In this document: positions 37,801-49,333 of the stretch, in pieces
Layout of the letters: each line of letters opens with the position of its first letter
Position numbering within the stretch: the stretch's first letter is position 1
DNA from: Diplosphaera chodatii
Taxonomy: Eukaryota; Chlorophyta; Trebouxiophyceae; Prasiolales; Stichococcaceae
Direction of reading: 5' to 3'
DNA: 64,000 nt
Assembly (NCBI GenBank): GCA_032358165.1
Contig: JAALGY010000020.1
Coordinates: forward strand, 124,001 to 188,000
The notes under the pieces: model-generated
Told to the model about the DNA's origin: nothing
The model's input: the letters and a program-made list of their open reading frames with translations, nothing else
The model's database searches: none
Program-made: the position numbers and the translations under genes

Positions 37801-40005
37801 CTGCGAAGGAGCTGCAACAAGACCGCACAGCAGCACAGGGCGGCCGGTTGGACTCTGTATGTGGCGGCTTGTGTGGGCCAGTGTCAGCCCCTGCTGGCAG
37901 ACCACCGTCCATGCTGCGTGTGGTTGAGCACGTAGTGCTGTGTGGGTGCGCAGGCAGCAGTGCGGAGGCGACGGCGGCGGTGGCTGCCGGCAGCGCTACA
38001 GGGCCGGCGCCGCGGGAGTACCACACGCTGACGGCGTTCGCGGACGGGCGCCTGCTGCTGTTCGGCGGTGCGCTGCTTGATGGTTGCATCCTGCACTGTT
38101 TGCGCATGCTTGACACAGGAGCTGTGCACCATTGACCTGTGATATATCTCTTGTGCTGGGGCATGCACAGCAGCCTTCATCTCATCGATACCCACAGACC
38201 CCGCAGCACCCAATTCCCTGTGTTAGGTCTAGCATAGATGGCACAAGCTTGATGATGATGATGACACACACGGGGGATCCCATAGCTCGAGTACATATAT
38301 CTTCATGGTCATGTTCCACAGGCGGCAATGGCAAGGAGATGTACGGCGACGCCTGGTGGCTGGTGCTGCACAGCCCTGGCAGCCAGCAGCGCGCCCCGCA
38401 GCAGGCCGCGCCGCAGCCGCCAGCAGCAGCAGCGTCAGCGCAGCAGGCGTCCCCGCAGCGGCCTGCGCTGCCGGCGGCGGGAGCCGCGCCCGCCGCGCCC
38501 AGCCACGCCAGCAGCCCTGGCGTCGACCCCGCGGCCGGCACCTGGCAGCCGCAGCCGCAACACCCACAGCCGCAGCACCAGCCAAACCCGCAGCAGGTAA
38601 TTTTGCGCAACATGCAGCACACCGCCGGCTCCCTGTGCAGAGTCGGAGCGTCACGGGAGCAGCCTTGCCTTGCCTATTGGCTGCCACCCCGCCTGTCGTC
38701 AGCCCCGTGCTGCTTGTCGCAGGCAAACTTCCAATGCATCTGTCGGGGCCCCTGAGCTTCCAAATGCACACGCAGTCACCTGGACCAAGGCCCGCTGCCG
38801 TGACGCCCCACAAGCCGGCGGCGGCGGCGCCGGCGTGGTGGGAGTCCATCGCGTCCACCGCCCGCTCCTGGACGCCTGGCGGCAGCGGCAGCTCCCCCGC
38901 CGCGGGGCCCCCCGCCGGTGCTGCGGGGCCTCCGGGCGGCGCCGTCGCTCCAGGGCCGCCCGAGCGGCACTCGGGCACCGGCGGCCTCAGCCTCCTGGAC
39001 CAGGATTCTGGTGAGTTTCGGCTCTGTATACTAGCTGTAGTGTCCAATGGCCAGGGTTGTAACGGCTTGTGCACCGTTTTCTTGTCCTGCAACCCAGCAC
39101 TCGGCCTAGCATGTTTGACCGCCCTGAGCAGCTGCTCTCGAGTGTGAGCAAGGCTGGGTGGCTGTGGGCTGATGCTTCTTCGGCTCACTGAATATGCTGG
39201 ATCTGCACTGCAGGTGTGCTCATGGACACGGCGACCGCCGAGGCTGTGGCGGCAGCGGCTGCGGCGGCCGAGCTGGAGACGCTGCGGGAGCAGCTGGGCC
39301 TGCCGCCAGTCGCGCCGCCGCTGCCGCCGCCACCGCCGCCGGCCGAAAAGGTGCAGCCGCCTGTTCATGTTGAAAGCAGTCAGAGCGTAAGCGCTGTTTC
39401 ATGATTTATAATCAACCAGTAGCCACCCCACCGAGGTCCGGTCGTGACACCAGCGATACTTGGCTGCTTGGGTCTCGAGCCCCGTGCAGCATGCTCTCCG
39501 AAGCAAGCTGGCTGGCTGGCAACACCATTGCTGGCTGCGCAGGACGCGGAGCTTCTGGAGCTGGGCTCCAGGGCGCTGGCGGCTGCGCAGGGCGGCGGCG
39601 GCGGGCCTGCGCCCTACGCCCCAAAGCCGCCCGCCGCCGCGCGCGTCGCCGCGGCCCGAGCCGCCCTCAGCCAGACAGGTGACGCCGGTAAACCCTACCC
39701 CTGAAACCCTCACAGCGAACATGGCGGTCGTAACACTGCGTGCACACGGTGCTGAGACGCATACGAAACTGTGCGCAGGGTCGGAGGCCCTGCCGTTGGC
39801 GGACCTGCCGACGCTGGTGGCGGACTACCGGCGGCTCGCGGCGACTGTGCCGCTTCCTGCTTCCGCCTCGCCGGCCGGCTGGCGGGATGGCAGCGCCGCC
39901 TCAGCAGCGCGCTTCGCGCATCTGGCAGTCCAGGATCTGAGGCTGAGCGAGCTGCCGCAGCTCGTCGCCTCCTACCGGCAGCTGCTGCAGCCGGCGCTCG
40001 CCTGA
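34871..40005 (+). CDS. Kelch-repeat protein with a proline/alanine-rich C-terminal half
   Basis: Phase-consistent early exons are 34871-34895 (MEWRRCEP), 35031-35160 (ARIGHVAAAIDA, GTELVVVHGGIGEDKHAL), 35459-35651 (FHAAAALGTTLFLHGGHVYV, DDLWALET), 36330-36496 (DTWEWRLVELGGGGVRPSAR, LPGGRLLLFGGLD) and 36724-36863 (HTWSEVRAGGVRPKPRYGHG). Later exons (about 37118, 37573, 37952, 38322) carry further blades, including MFVLRGLA, GRLLLFGG and DAWWLVLHSPG. The repeated GG...DxW pattern marks a six- or seven-bladed Kelch propeller, normally a protein-binding platform. From about 38380 the protein becomes Pro/Gln/Ala-rich. Two short related C-terminal motifs end it: LADLPTLVADYRRLA and LSELPQLVASYRQLL just before the stop. 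Function is unknown; no BTB or F-box is seen. The intron before the fourth exon holds a 111-bp repeat array. Confidence 0.75.
35889..36440 (+). repeat. Five-copy 111-bp tandem array of an exon start plus its 3' splice site
   Basis: Copies begin at 35889, 35997, 36108, 36219 and 36330, so spacings are 108, 111, 111 and 111 bp. Each begins with TCTCAG or a variant as acceptor and then the coding start for DTWEW(R/Q)LVELG. The first copy is most diverged and the middle three are nearly identical. Only the last copy (36330) continues into a full Kelch exon. In the inner copies the frame reaches a TAA about five bases before the next acceptor. Confidence 0.95.
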
Positions 40006-40712
40006 TATATGCAGGAAGCTCTGCAGCAGGTGATCAGCTCTTGGACTGTAGATCAGGTGCCACTGTCAGCGTGCGCTTGCATAGCTGCCTGAGTCCGCGG
40101 AGCAGCCAGATGCTTTTGTTCAGATCTCGAAGATTAGGGCCGCTCAGGTTGGGCACAAATGGGCATTGGCTGGAGGCAGGGCTGTTGACTGTGTATGGCA
40201 ATGCCATTGACATTGCCTATCCAAATGTGCATGTACAGTAACTTCAAAGAAATGCAGCGGGGCGGTCCTTCTGCACACCAGTGCAGTGATGACGAGCAAA
40301 GCAGGATAAGTCGGCAACAGTCAAGGGCAGTGAGCGAACCAGACCACGAGTTCGCTGTGCGGTCCTACACCCTTGGTTTCCATCTTCCCCGTTGCAAGTC
40401 ATTGAGTGCTCCATATCCCGCATCATATCACGCATCCGTTGCCTCAGGTGCTCGTACCTCTGCATCGGTGATGCCAGCTGCACACCTGAAAGAATGAGCT
40501 ACCTACATACGTAAACAAGCTGTTGCCCAAGGGAGCTCTCATCTCCGTACTTCACCTCCACGTACATGATTGTGATCTCAGTCACTGGCGGCCATGACCC
40601 TCTACAAGGAAATCCCTGCTGCTGAGAGTGCGGCTGTTTGCAAAATTGGCTTGTTGCGCTACCTCTAGCCCCAGACTTCGTACAGTGTTCCGGCATGGCC
40701 TGCTGCGACTGC
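40006..40712. other. Non-coding interval, converging 3' ends
   Basis: This lies between the Kelch stop and the end of the minus-strand channel gene. No supported gene; a short frame at 40195-40497 lacks similarity. Confidence 0.5.
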
Positions 40713-43700
40713 CTACTGTTCGTTCATGCTGACCCCCAGACCTGCATCTGTCGCTGAGTATGATCTGCACCACCCGTGCTTCGCCTGCTCTGCTACCAAT
40801 GAGTTGTGAAAGTGTCGCTCACATAGCAGCCAAACCTGGTGCATTAAGTCTGCACGGTTGCGCCCTGCAGGTATCCTGGGCGCGCCCTGCCAGCTGATGC
40901 TGCTGTCGCGGGTCTCGCCGAAGTGCAGGGCGCTGCCATCACGGCTGCCCTGGACCCTGAGGAGGGGGCGGCTGAAAACCCTGGGCTCTGTGCCGACGCT
41001 GCTGGGCTCCACTCACAGCGAGGATGCCGAGAGCTGTGCCATTATAGATTACACCACATTGCTGCGCGTGTGCAGCGCCGGCAGCTTCTGCAGCAGGCTG
41101 CGCCGCTCGGTCGTGTTCTCGTCCAAGGGCCGCGGCCGGCCGAAGCTGGGCAGCGTGTACTTTGCGCCCAGCTCGTTCAGGGTTTTGGCGATCTGCAGAG
41201 GTAGAAGAAGAAGAAGTTGTAGGATCAGCATAGTATCACCTCAAGGACTCCACTCTGGTGCTTTCCAAGATTCCATTATGATGCTGCCACAGCTGAGTCC
41301 GTGAACCAAGCCTCTCGCGGCGGTGCTGGCATGCAGGCTATCATGGAACACACGGTAGATAGTCCGCACCAGCATGTACAGTTCGTGGCGCGTGGGCCCC
41401 GCCCTGTCGCCATCCTCAAACGCTGCAGCACAAAGAGCACGGCATGTCACAGTACAGGACCGTTGTCAATGCAGCCGGACTGTTGCGCAGTGCGCACTGT
41501 GTGATTTGAGCCTTTCCGTTTGAAAGGATACTTCTCATGCGCAGAGTGGCGTGCACACCATTAAATGCGAAGTTGAAGTAGACTGCGATGGCAATCTTCA
41601 TGGGGTCTGTGCTCGGCCCGTAGAACAGCACCTGCAGCTTGGAAGGGTGACAATGCCTTGGGTTCACGCATGGCACACTACACAGCGGCGCGATGCAGCC
41701 CGGGCCACGACACAGATGGCATGCGGGAGGGAGTCAGCTCTGCATCACGAGGCCTGTCGGCCACTGCTGCACCCTGGACTCTGGAGGATGCAGATTCTGG
41801 CAGGGGTGCCGTGTGCTGCATCATCACCGGCTGATGCTGGCCAGCATGAACAGCAGCCCACACCTCACCGTGGGGTCGCGCTTTAGCTCATTCACAGCGT
41901 GTACTTGAGTAGCTTCTTATGGACGGCTTATCCAGGGTTCTCAATATGCAGGGTTCTCCGTGAGCTCCCACCGTGGGGTCGGGCTTCAGCTCGGTGGGCC
42001 GCGCCTCGAACCAGGGGTCCAGCACCTCCTTCAGCGCGGTGACAATGCTCGCGGGCGTGTCCGTGTCCACCAGCACCTGTGATGGAGTTGTCCAGGTCAC
42101 TGAAGTTAGAACCTCTACACCTGCAACAGGAACATGGGGTGCACACCTGCACCTGTGGGGTGGCGCTCAAATGATGCATCGCCCAGCCAGCTCGGTGCAA
42201 GGTTGGCCATGCAGGACATGGCAAAGCTGCTGCAAGCTGTCGTCGGAGGGCCATTGCAGGGTGACAATGTGTGTCCTTCTCCTGTTGCTGAGCGTGCATC
42301 ATCGCAAGTGCACTTGCACACCAGCGGGATCGGCAGCAGGGCAGCATTGGTCAGCTGGTGATCCAGACCAGGGCCTGCTGGAATGCCAGCAGTTCCGGCA
42401 CGATGAAGGGCACCCACTGCTGTGCATCTGATGCAGAGTGGCGCTTGGCAGCGCACCCGGAAGCTCTGGCACCGGGTGTCGGTGCGTGTGACGTTGGTGA
42501 TGGCGGCGGCGTTGATCTTCTCGTTGGGGTACCACACTCGCGCGCCGTCCCACCGCTTGAACACCACCTGTGCACATGAGGGTCCCAGTAATAATCGCAG
42601 CGCTTGAGTCAAACCTAATCTCGTCAGGTAGGCGCTCACGCTGTCATTGTTGTGCTGGATCCCCTTAGGAGCACGATCGCAGTAGCTTTTGTAGACAGTA
42701 GCGGAGCACCTTGCCAAATGGCGCATTAGGCTGGCCGCTGCCGTCGGGTCACTTGCATGTGAGCTCTACATGCGTTGTGCGTTGCTTCTGGTTGAACGAC
42801 CCGCTCAATTGTGGGCCCGCCGCACCTTGTTCAAAGACGCCTCCTCCACGACGTGGAAGCTGCCCTCGATAAGGATGGTGTCGCCGACGTCGAAGGGGTG
42901 GATGACGAACAGCAGGAGGCAGGACTCGAAGACGGTGCGGATGGAGTTGCCGAAGATGAAGGAGAAGCCCAGGATGCCGCTGCTGATGGTGATCCACATG
43001 TTGTCCAGCGAAAACTGCGGGCGTGCAAACACGTTTTGTGGCGGCACTCAAGACTGTCAGCGGTCAGCGGTCAGTTCCATCAACCCATTTGTGGCAACAA
43101 AGCATGAGGCTGCATCCGGTGTGACATGTCTCCTGCAACGGCACGGGCGTGCATGCAAGGGCGCGGCCAGGACGTTTTCGATTGCTGGTTGACACTCAAG
43201 TTGACGGGGCCGCTGCGCAGCTGCTCAGCTATGAAATGGCGAGAAAAATTCAATTTTAGCTTGATTATCTAAAAATGTTTTATACGGAATTTTATTTTTT
43301 TATGACGCACCCGCAGGACCAGCGTGTACATGAAGAAGAAGAAGATGTGGACGACGATGCCCACGATCGTCTGCAGCGTGCCGATCACCGAGCGCGTGTC
43401 CTTCAGCGCGACCGCCAGGTTGCGCCTGTCCCTGCAGTGTCATTGTGCTTCTCCTGTCAGCCTCCCATCACTATGCCCTATCCTTGGACACTCAGGCATC
43501 CCTTTGGACGACTGCATGACAGGGTTGGCTGTCAAAGCAAAGCCGCACCTGAAGATCTGCACGACTGCGTTCAGCAGCTCCGACTGGGCGACGCGGCCCG
43601 AGTCGTTATCGTCGATGTGGTGGAAGGCCTCCCTCGCCTTCTCCGGCGACAGGAAGCCGCGGAAGTCCTCCGGCACCAGGTAGTTCCTGCAAGGACGACT

Positions 43701-46700
43701 CAGCTGCGTCGCAAAGCGCTTTGAATCAGCCTCAACATGTACAAAACCGAAGCAGCATCATCGTCAACAGACTGTTGCAGGGCACAGAGCTCGTCATGCT
43801 GCCGTCTGACAGCTCTGCTGAGCTGAGAGTCGAGCCAGGCTGGCATTCCGATGGGACATCAGTTTCGCTGGGGTGGACAGACAATGCTCTGAACGAGGGT
43901 GCTCTGGGCAGGGCCGCTCGTCAGCACCTGTCGAAGTCGCGCTTGACATTCCAGAAGATGTAGAACGCCAGGCGCTTGGCCTCCCTGTCGGACGCCTCGC
44001 TCTTCTGCCGCTTTGCATTGGCGAGCTGTGTGTCGAATGTGACGCCCATCTCCTTGTACCGAATCCCACTCTCCACCTACGGGTCACATCAACTCAGTGC
44101 CGAGAAGCTGCCATGTGCATGCTTACACGATTGTGTCGGATGACACAAACAATGGTGTTTCATGAGACCTTGGCTGTCCGCAAATGCGGTGCCACTGCGC
44201 CTCCACTATGCATCATACCCTCTGAGGGCACAACGCCTGGTTTCGTGACCTCATGTGGCACTCAGCACGCTACATGTGCGGGCATGAGCTGCAAGGGGCA
44301 TGCAGCAGATGAGTCTTCCAGCCAGAGCGTCTCGGACACACTGGCTGCCAAAGACCCCGCGTGGCAGCAGCAGCTGCCAGCCATGATTCGGTTCCCGAGC
44401 TGCCAGCGGTGCGCGGGGCGGCAGGGACAGCGCGCACCTTCCGCATGCGGGCGAGCAGCTTGTCCTCAGCCAGATCCGGCTTCCGCAGGATCTCCTCCTC
44501 TAGCATACCCTCCTCCCCCTGCAACATTAGACAACGAGATTCAACCCCAATGTCTAGAAGCAAGCCATGCGCGCAACATGTAAGTGACGTGGAACCTGTA
44601 CCTGAGCTTTACTAGTACATGTGTACACAGAGCCCATGCCAGTGAGTGATGTTGGCCCTGTAGCGGAGGCACAGCAGTCACCTGGGTGCTGTGCTGCTTG
44701 CTGCGGTTGGGGGAGCCGCGCTGCAGCCGCGCCATGACCCGGTCACGGCGTGCCCTGTAGCGCTTTGCCACCACGCCGGCCCTGGGCTGGTAGTCCCCAA
44801 GCTGCCCGGTGCCTGCAGTGGGGTCAGGGGAGCTGATCAGCTGGACCTCAGTGCATCCAGGGTGCAGAGCTGCATGAACATGGCCTATAAGCTGCTCTCC
44901 TTGCTCTGCAGACCGTGGGCAGCATTGATACGACTTCCTGGGGAGGAGCAAACTGGTGCTTCGAACCTAGAGCCGCTAGATCGCAGAGCTGTCGTCAGGT
45001 GTGGGCGGCCGCACCTGAGCCGTGCTGCCGGTCGATGCTGCTGACGAGTGAGGCGGCGCCGCTGCCGTGCAGCTCGCTCTGCCGCAGCACGCTGACTGCC
45101 TTGGTCGCACCAGTCCGGGGTGTGCGCCCTGCACACGCCAACATGGATTGCTGCTGTTAGAATCTGATGTCATTACTGTGATGTGGTCAGGCGGTGTGTG
45201 GCATTGTAACGGTTTGCTGTGATGCAGCGCTGCCGACTGCCACGACTGCATTAGAGCGGAGAAGGACTGCGTGATTGCGTGTGTATTGCGCACAGTAGCT
45301 AAGAATCGCAGGCCTGTGCGCACCGGGCTGCGAAACCGATGACTCTGGCCGGGGCGAAACGGCTGAGACCGGTCGCGCTGGAGACGCCGCGGCGGACGGC
45401 GGCAACGACACTGGCTGCGTGCTGCGGGGCGTGACGGCTGCAGGGCCAGGGGAGGAGGGGTGCGCCGGCAACGGGGCCTGCGTGATGGCAGGCAGGGGCG
45501 GCAGGGCATCGCCGTTGGGCAGCGGCGCGTCAGCCCTGCCACGAGGAAAGCGAACAGTGTGCTCAGCAGCAGTAGAGAGGAGGCCACATCTGGATGCTGA
45601 TGGGTGCTGTGGCCAACTGTGTTTGCAACAGGCTACCGGCTGACGCCCTGCATGTTGTGTTTATCATGCCAATCAACAGCCAAGCTGAGCTGTTCTTTCA
45701 GAGCTTTACTTCACATGCTTTCAAGCCAGGTGCCGGACGTACCTGACAGAGATGCGTGGCTGCAGCGGCAGCAGGTCGCTCGCTGCTTTGGATGCTGGGA
45801 ATGCCGGCGGCGGCGTGATGCCAGACTTGCTGGACACCCTGAAAGAAAGTATTGACATCATGAACAAGGTGCCGACAGACCCGACAGATGCAGGGACGCT
45901 ACGACCCGCCCAGTTGCGGCAATAGCAGGCTAGCTGCCAATCAGTCAGGTCTAAACTTCACCTTCGGCACTCATTTGCCGCCGTTAGAGCACTCAGCCTC
46001 GTAACAACAAGTGCACCTGCTCGCGGGCACTCCGTCCTCTGCTGTGGGTTTGGCAGTCATTTGCACGCCGCCTGCATCCCTGAACTCATCGTCCTCATCT
46101 TTGCCGTCGCCTGCCTGACAGGCATCCGCCTTCAGAGAGTCACGCGGCCTCGACAGCGCCCACAGGAAATGCTCCTGTGCAGGCGAGGGCAGGAATTCAG
46201 CTGCTCTGACTGCTGGTGTCCGTGTGTGGATACATAGAACCAAGATGACAGAGTCTGCAGTCTAGTGTCTCCTTGAGGCAAGGCGTCTGCTGCAACATGT
46301 CGGACTGCACAGCAGCAGCCGTCAGCCATGCTGCGAGCTGCAGCGCTGCAGCGCTGCAGCGCACCTGCTTGAGCGTCTCCTGCATCTTGTCGAAGAACGC
46401 CTGCTTGTGGAAGTAGGACGCCAGCAGCTTGGCAATGACGGTGGTGATGAACAGCGCCACCGAGAACAGGAAGATGCACAGCAGCACCTGCAAGGACATT
46501 GACACAGAGGAGGTACATCTAGGGTTTAGGGTTTAGATATTAGGTGCCTGATGGCTAGGCAGCCATGAGGCAACCAGGGGATGCTGGCCCTCCGCTGCGG
46601 CTGATAGCTGGGGCCATCAAAGCCTTCCCCGCGTGACAGTTGCTGCAGCAAAGACCCTGGGCAGGAGGCCTGTTCACCGAACTTCAGAGCTATGACGGCC

Positions 46701-49333
46701 ACAAAGGGACCATTGACAAATAGGCCGTTCTGGCTCTCGCAGCGCACCCGCAGGGTCCACTTGTACACCTCCTGCCAGGTGTAGCTGGCGTCGCGCTGGT
46801 CCCGGAAGATGCACACCCACAGCACCGGCAGGAACGCCGTCTTGAACATGCGCGCCAGCGGCCGCTGCATGGACAAGCGCAAACTGCTGAAATTTCCTGA
46901 AGATCTCGGTAGCAGAAGTGACTATCTGCCACGCCAAGCTCTTGTGAGGCACCAGCAGCAACCTTGCACTCTTACAACTGAAATATGCTGTGTGTCTGCT
47001 CTATGTCTGCGGCGGCAGCTGCCACTGGACGCGCCACCAACCTACCGTGGTGCCGATGAAGTAGTAGAGCACGCGCCGGTTCTCGAAGAAGTTCCACTCG
47101 ATGATGGCCTCGATCAGCTGCGCAATGCCCTCGCCAATCCAGTATGACGGCACCAGCAGCCCGATCAACATGAGCCAGCGCCACACCACGATGTTGCCGC
47201 GTGCATACTGCACGACACACATGGCATGTGCTCTGACAAGACCACAACACCGCACAGACCTGACCACAGGCTGTTCTCAGAGCTCTGAAAGCCGTGGCAC
47301 ATGCATGCAAGGGTCCAGTGGTGGTCTTGCATGTCCAGCTTGTTACTTGTTGGTATACTGGACCAAGAGACAGCTTCCAATCGCGTGATGCTCACGGCTT
47401 CCTATGGCCTCTGCAGTAGGCCATCGCAGCGCCACTTGAATGCATGCTGGCGGAGTGCATGCGAGCAAGACACTGGAAAGCAATGGCTGGGACTACGGGA
47501 AGAACAGCTGACCGTGTCGTTGGCGGTGAAGCGCAACACGACGCCACCACAGAAGATGAGGAGCGAGACGGATATTGCAATGAGGTGCCACCACCACGCC
47601 TGCCACCACCGCTTAGGCTGCTTCGGCTGCAGCTCCTCGATCTCATCGTCCGACAGCTGCAGGCGGCAGCAGCGCCGCTCAGGCAGCATCATTGTGGAGC
47701 AGCAACATGCAGCATGCTGTGTTCCACTGCCAACATTTGGAACGAAAGAGCCCCAGTCACATCCGATACCTCTTCTGCATGCTGTTCTGCACAGACCGTG
47801 CGGCCGCACATGGCCCGCATGGCGGAACGCACATATGTCTGGAAATACAATGACAGCTTTCAGTCGTTTCATGCACGAGCCTACCTCAAGCTCGCTCTCC
47901 AACAGCGTGCCGTCAGACTGTGAGTCCCTGACATCATCTGGTCCAGCCTCTGCCGCTGCAGCGATGTCAAATGCAGATGGACGTGCTGACTCTGCAGAGG
48001 CTCTGCTGCCTGTGTGAAGGTCTCCAGCCACCTGCAACCCCACAACTTGTATCAGGTGACTGGCCGACGTGACTCGTGCACCATCTCGCTGCTGACTATC
48101 CACTGCATGAGCCCCGTAGGCTGCTGCGCCATGGCAGAAGGGTGCGCAAAACACCCACGGCACATCCAGGGCGTAAATACTGTTGCCATCAGCACTGAGG
48201 CTGTCGAGCACCTCATGGTGATGGTCCCCAGTGATCGACGGCCGCCCCAGGGCGGGCCGCCCGCCGCCGCCGGCTGCAGGGGAAGCAGGAAGCTGCCCGG
48301 GGTCCAGGGTGCGCGAGGAAGCTGGCCACCCCCGCGGCGTCGCGGGCTCGTCCTCGCTGGCATGCGTCACGCGCGAATGCACTGAAAAGTCGCCTGCAAT
48401 GACTGACCATCAGTCACAGGTTCATTGGCAACCCCCAGCCCTAGTCCATGCTGAATAATGATGCAGCTTGCACACACACATATCTTTGGTGTCTGGGCTG
48501 TGCTGCGACGCTGTGATGGTAACACCCCTGCAGCAGCACCTGCTGCCACCGGTTGTCAATCCTTCCCATACTCGCAGTGCAGTGCCCACCGTGAGATGAC
48601 TCCTCAGTCTCGTCTCTCGATGCACCCTTTGCACTTTGTCCGCTCGTCCACCCCAGGGTGTCCCGCTGCCGCGCACCCAGCGGCCCCGGCTGCGCCGGCG
48701 ACAGCGTTACACTGCACAGACAGCAGAGCCACAGCCCGTCACTGCCCAATCAGAAAGGAATTTGACTGTCAATCGGCATGCCATGACAGCTGCCTTTCAG
48801 CATGCACACAGATATTGAGATCAGCAATCAGCCCTGGAGTCATTTCGGAGCCCTAATGCACGCCACTGGCAGCTGCGCGGGCAGGGCAAGTCACCTGCCG
48901 CCGCTGTTGCTGCCCTGCTCTCGCTCCAGGGCCAGCAGCGCCTCTGACGAGGGGATGGTCGGCATTGGTGGCCGGCGCTCTGTGCTGGCCCCGCTTCCCT
49001 GTGGTGACCGTCGTGTAATGTCATGGTTTAAAATGGTTACATCATGGACGATATGTTTACTTGGGTGGACTTCGCACAAGCTCCAGCATTAACAGGGCGA
49101 GCAGCATGGGCACAGACCGAGTGTGCATGGCCCTGCAGCCCAGCGGCACGAGGCTGCCCGCCAAAGTTGGGGTGCTGTGTCACCTGCACACGTGGCGCTG
49201 CATCCCGGCTGCCGCTCCTGCTGCGCCTGAGGAAGCCACCTCGACTGAGTAGCAGCGGCGGCCGGGCCAGCGAGCCGAAGGACAGCTCGGTGGCAGCGTC
49301 CGCCGCACTGCACGAGCCATGTCGCAGCATCAA
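40713..49333 (-). CDS. MscS-like mechanosensitive ion channel (MSL10 type) with an EF-hand-like loop
   Basis: This is a long gene of about 20 exons. The N-terminal cytosolic part (49333 to about 47700) is Ser/Arg/Gly-rich. Membrane helices follow at about 47600 (HLIAISVSLLIFCGGVVLRF), 47170 (WLMLIGLLVPSYWIGEGIAQ), 46820 (MFKTAFLPVLWVCIF) and 46480 (LLCIFLFSVALFITTVIAKL). A large variable loop runs to about 43930, including AKRLAFYIFWNVKRDFD. An exon at about 43690-43550 encodes IDDNDSGRVAQSELLNAVVQ, an EF-hand-like loop, then a helix at about 43400 (IGTLQTIVGIVVHIFFFFM). The pore exon (about 43018-42835) carries MWITISSGILGFSFIFGNSI and VFESCLLLFVIHPFDVGDTI, the MscS/MSL signature. The beta domain follows at about 42560 (VVFKRWDGARVWYPNEKI) and the C-terminal domain at 42085-41060. 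Plant MSL10 opens to membrane tension and passes anions at the plasma membrane. The start (49333) and last exon are tentative. Confidence 0.8.
41867..42000 (-). repeat. Duplicated exon end plus 5' splice site in the channel gene
   Basis: The sequence at 41970-41995 (exon end ELKPDPT followed by donor GTGGGA on the minus strand) is repeated 103 bp away at 41867-41892 as ELKRDPT followed by GTGAGG. The copy lies inside the downstream intron and has the stronger-looking donor. Confidence 0.75.
43241..43303. other. Short strongly AT-rich insert in an intron of the channel gene
   Basis: About 60 bases with very few G or C and with long T and A runs sit at the donor side of one intron, in an otherwise GC-rich window. 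It may be a piece of organelle DNA or a long poly-T-type tract; there are no coding signs. Confidence 0.6.
46521..46536. repeat. Telomere-like (TTTAGGG)2 motif in an intron of the channel gene
   Basis: Two tandem plant-type telomere units lie about 30 bases before an acceptor in the minus-strand channel gene, with the C-rich strand as the sense strand. Confidence 0.85.

Noticed and set aside
38229..39368. 379-codon frame on the minus strand
   Set aside because: Antisense to the proline/alanine-rich exons of the Kelch gene; composition is the mirror of low complexity.
44935..44990. TTCGAA-containing stretch resembling a tRNA T-arm
   Set aside because: No matching acceptor stem, anticodon arm or D-arm could be built around it.
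46521..46536. True telomere or chromosome end
   Set aside because: Only two units, internal to a gene, with normal genes on both sides.
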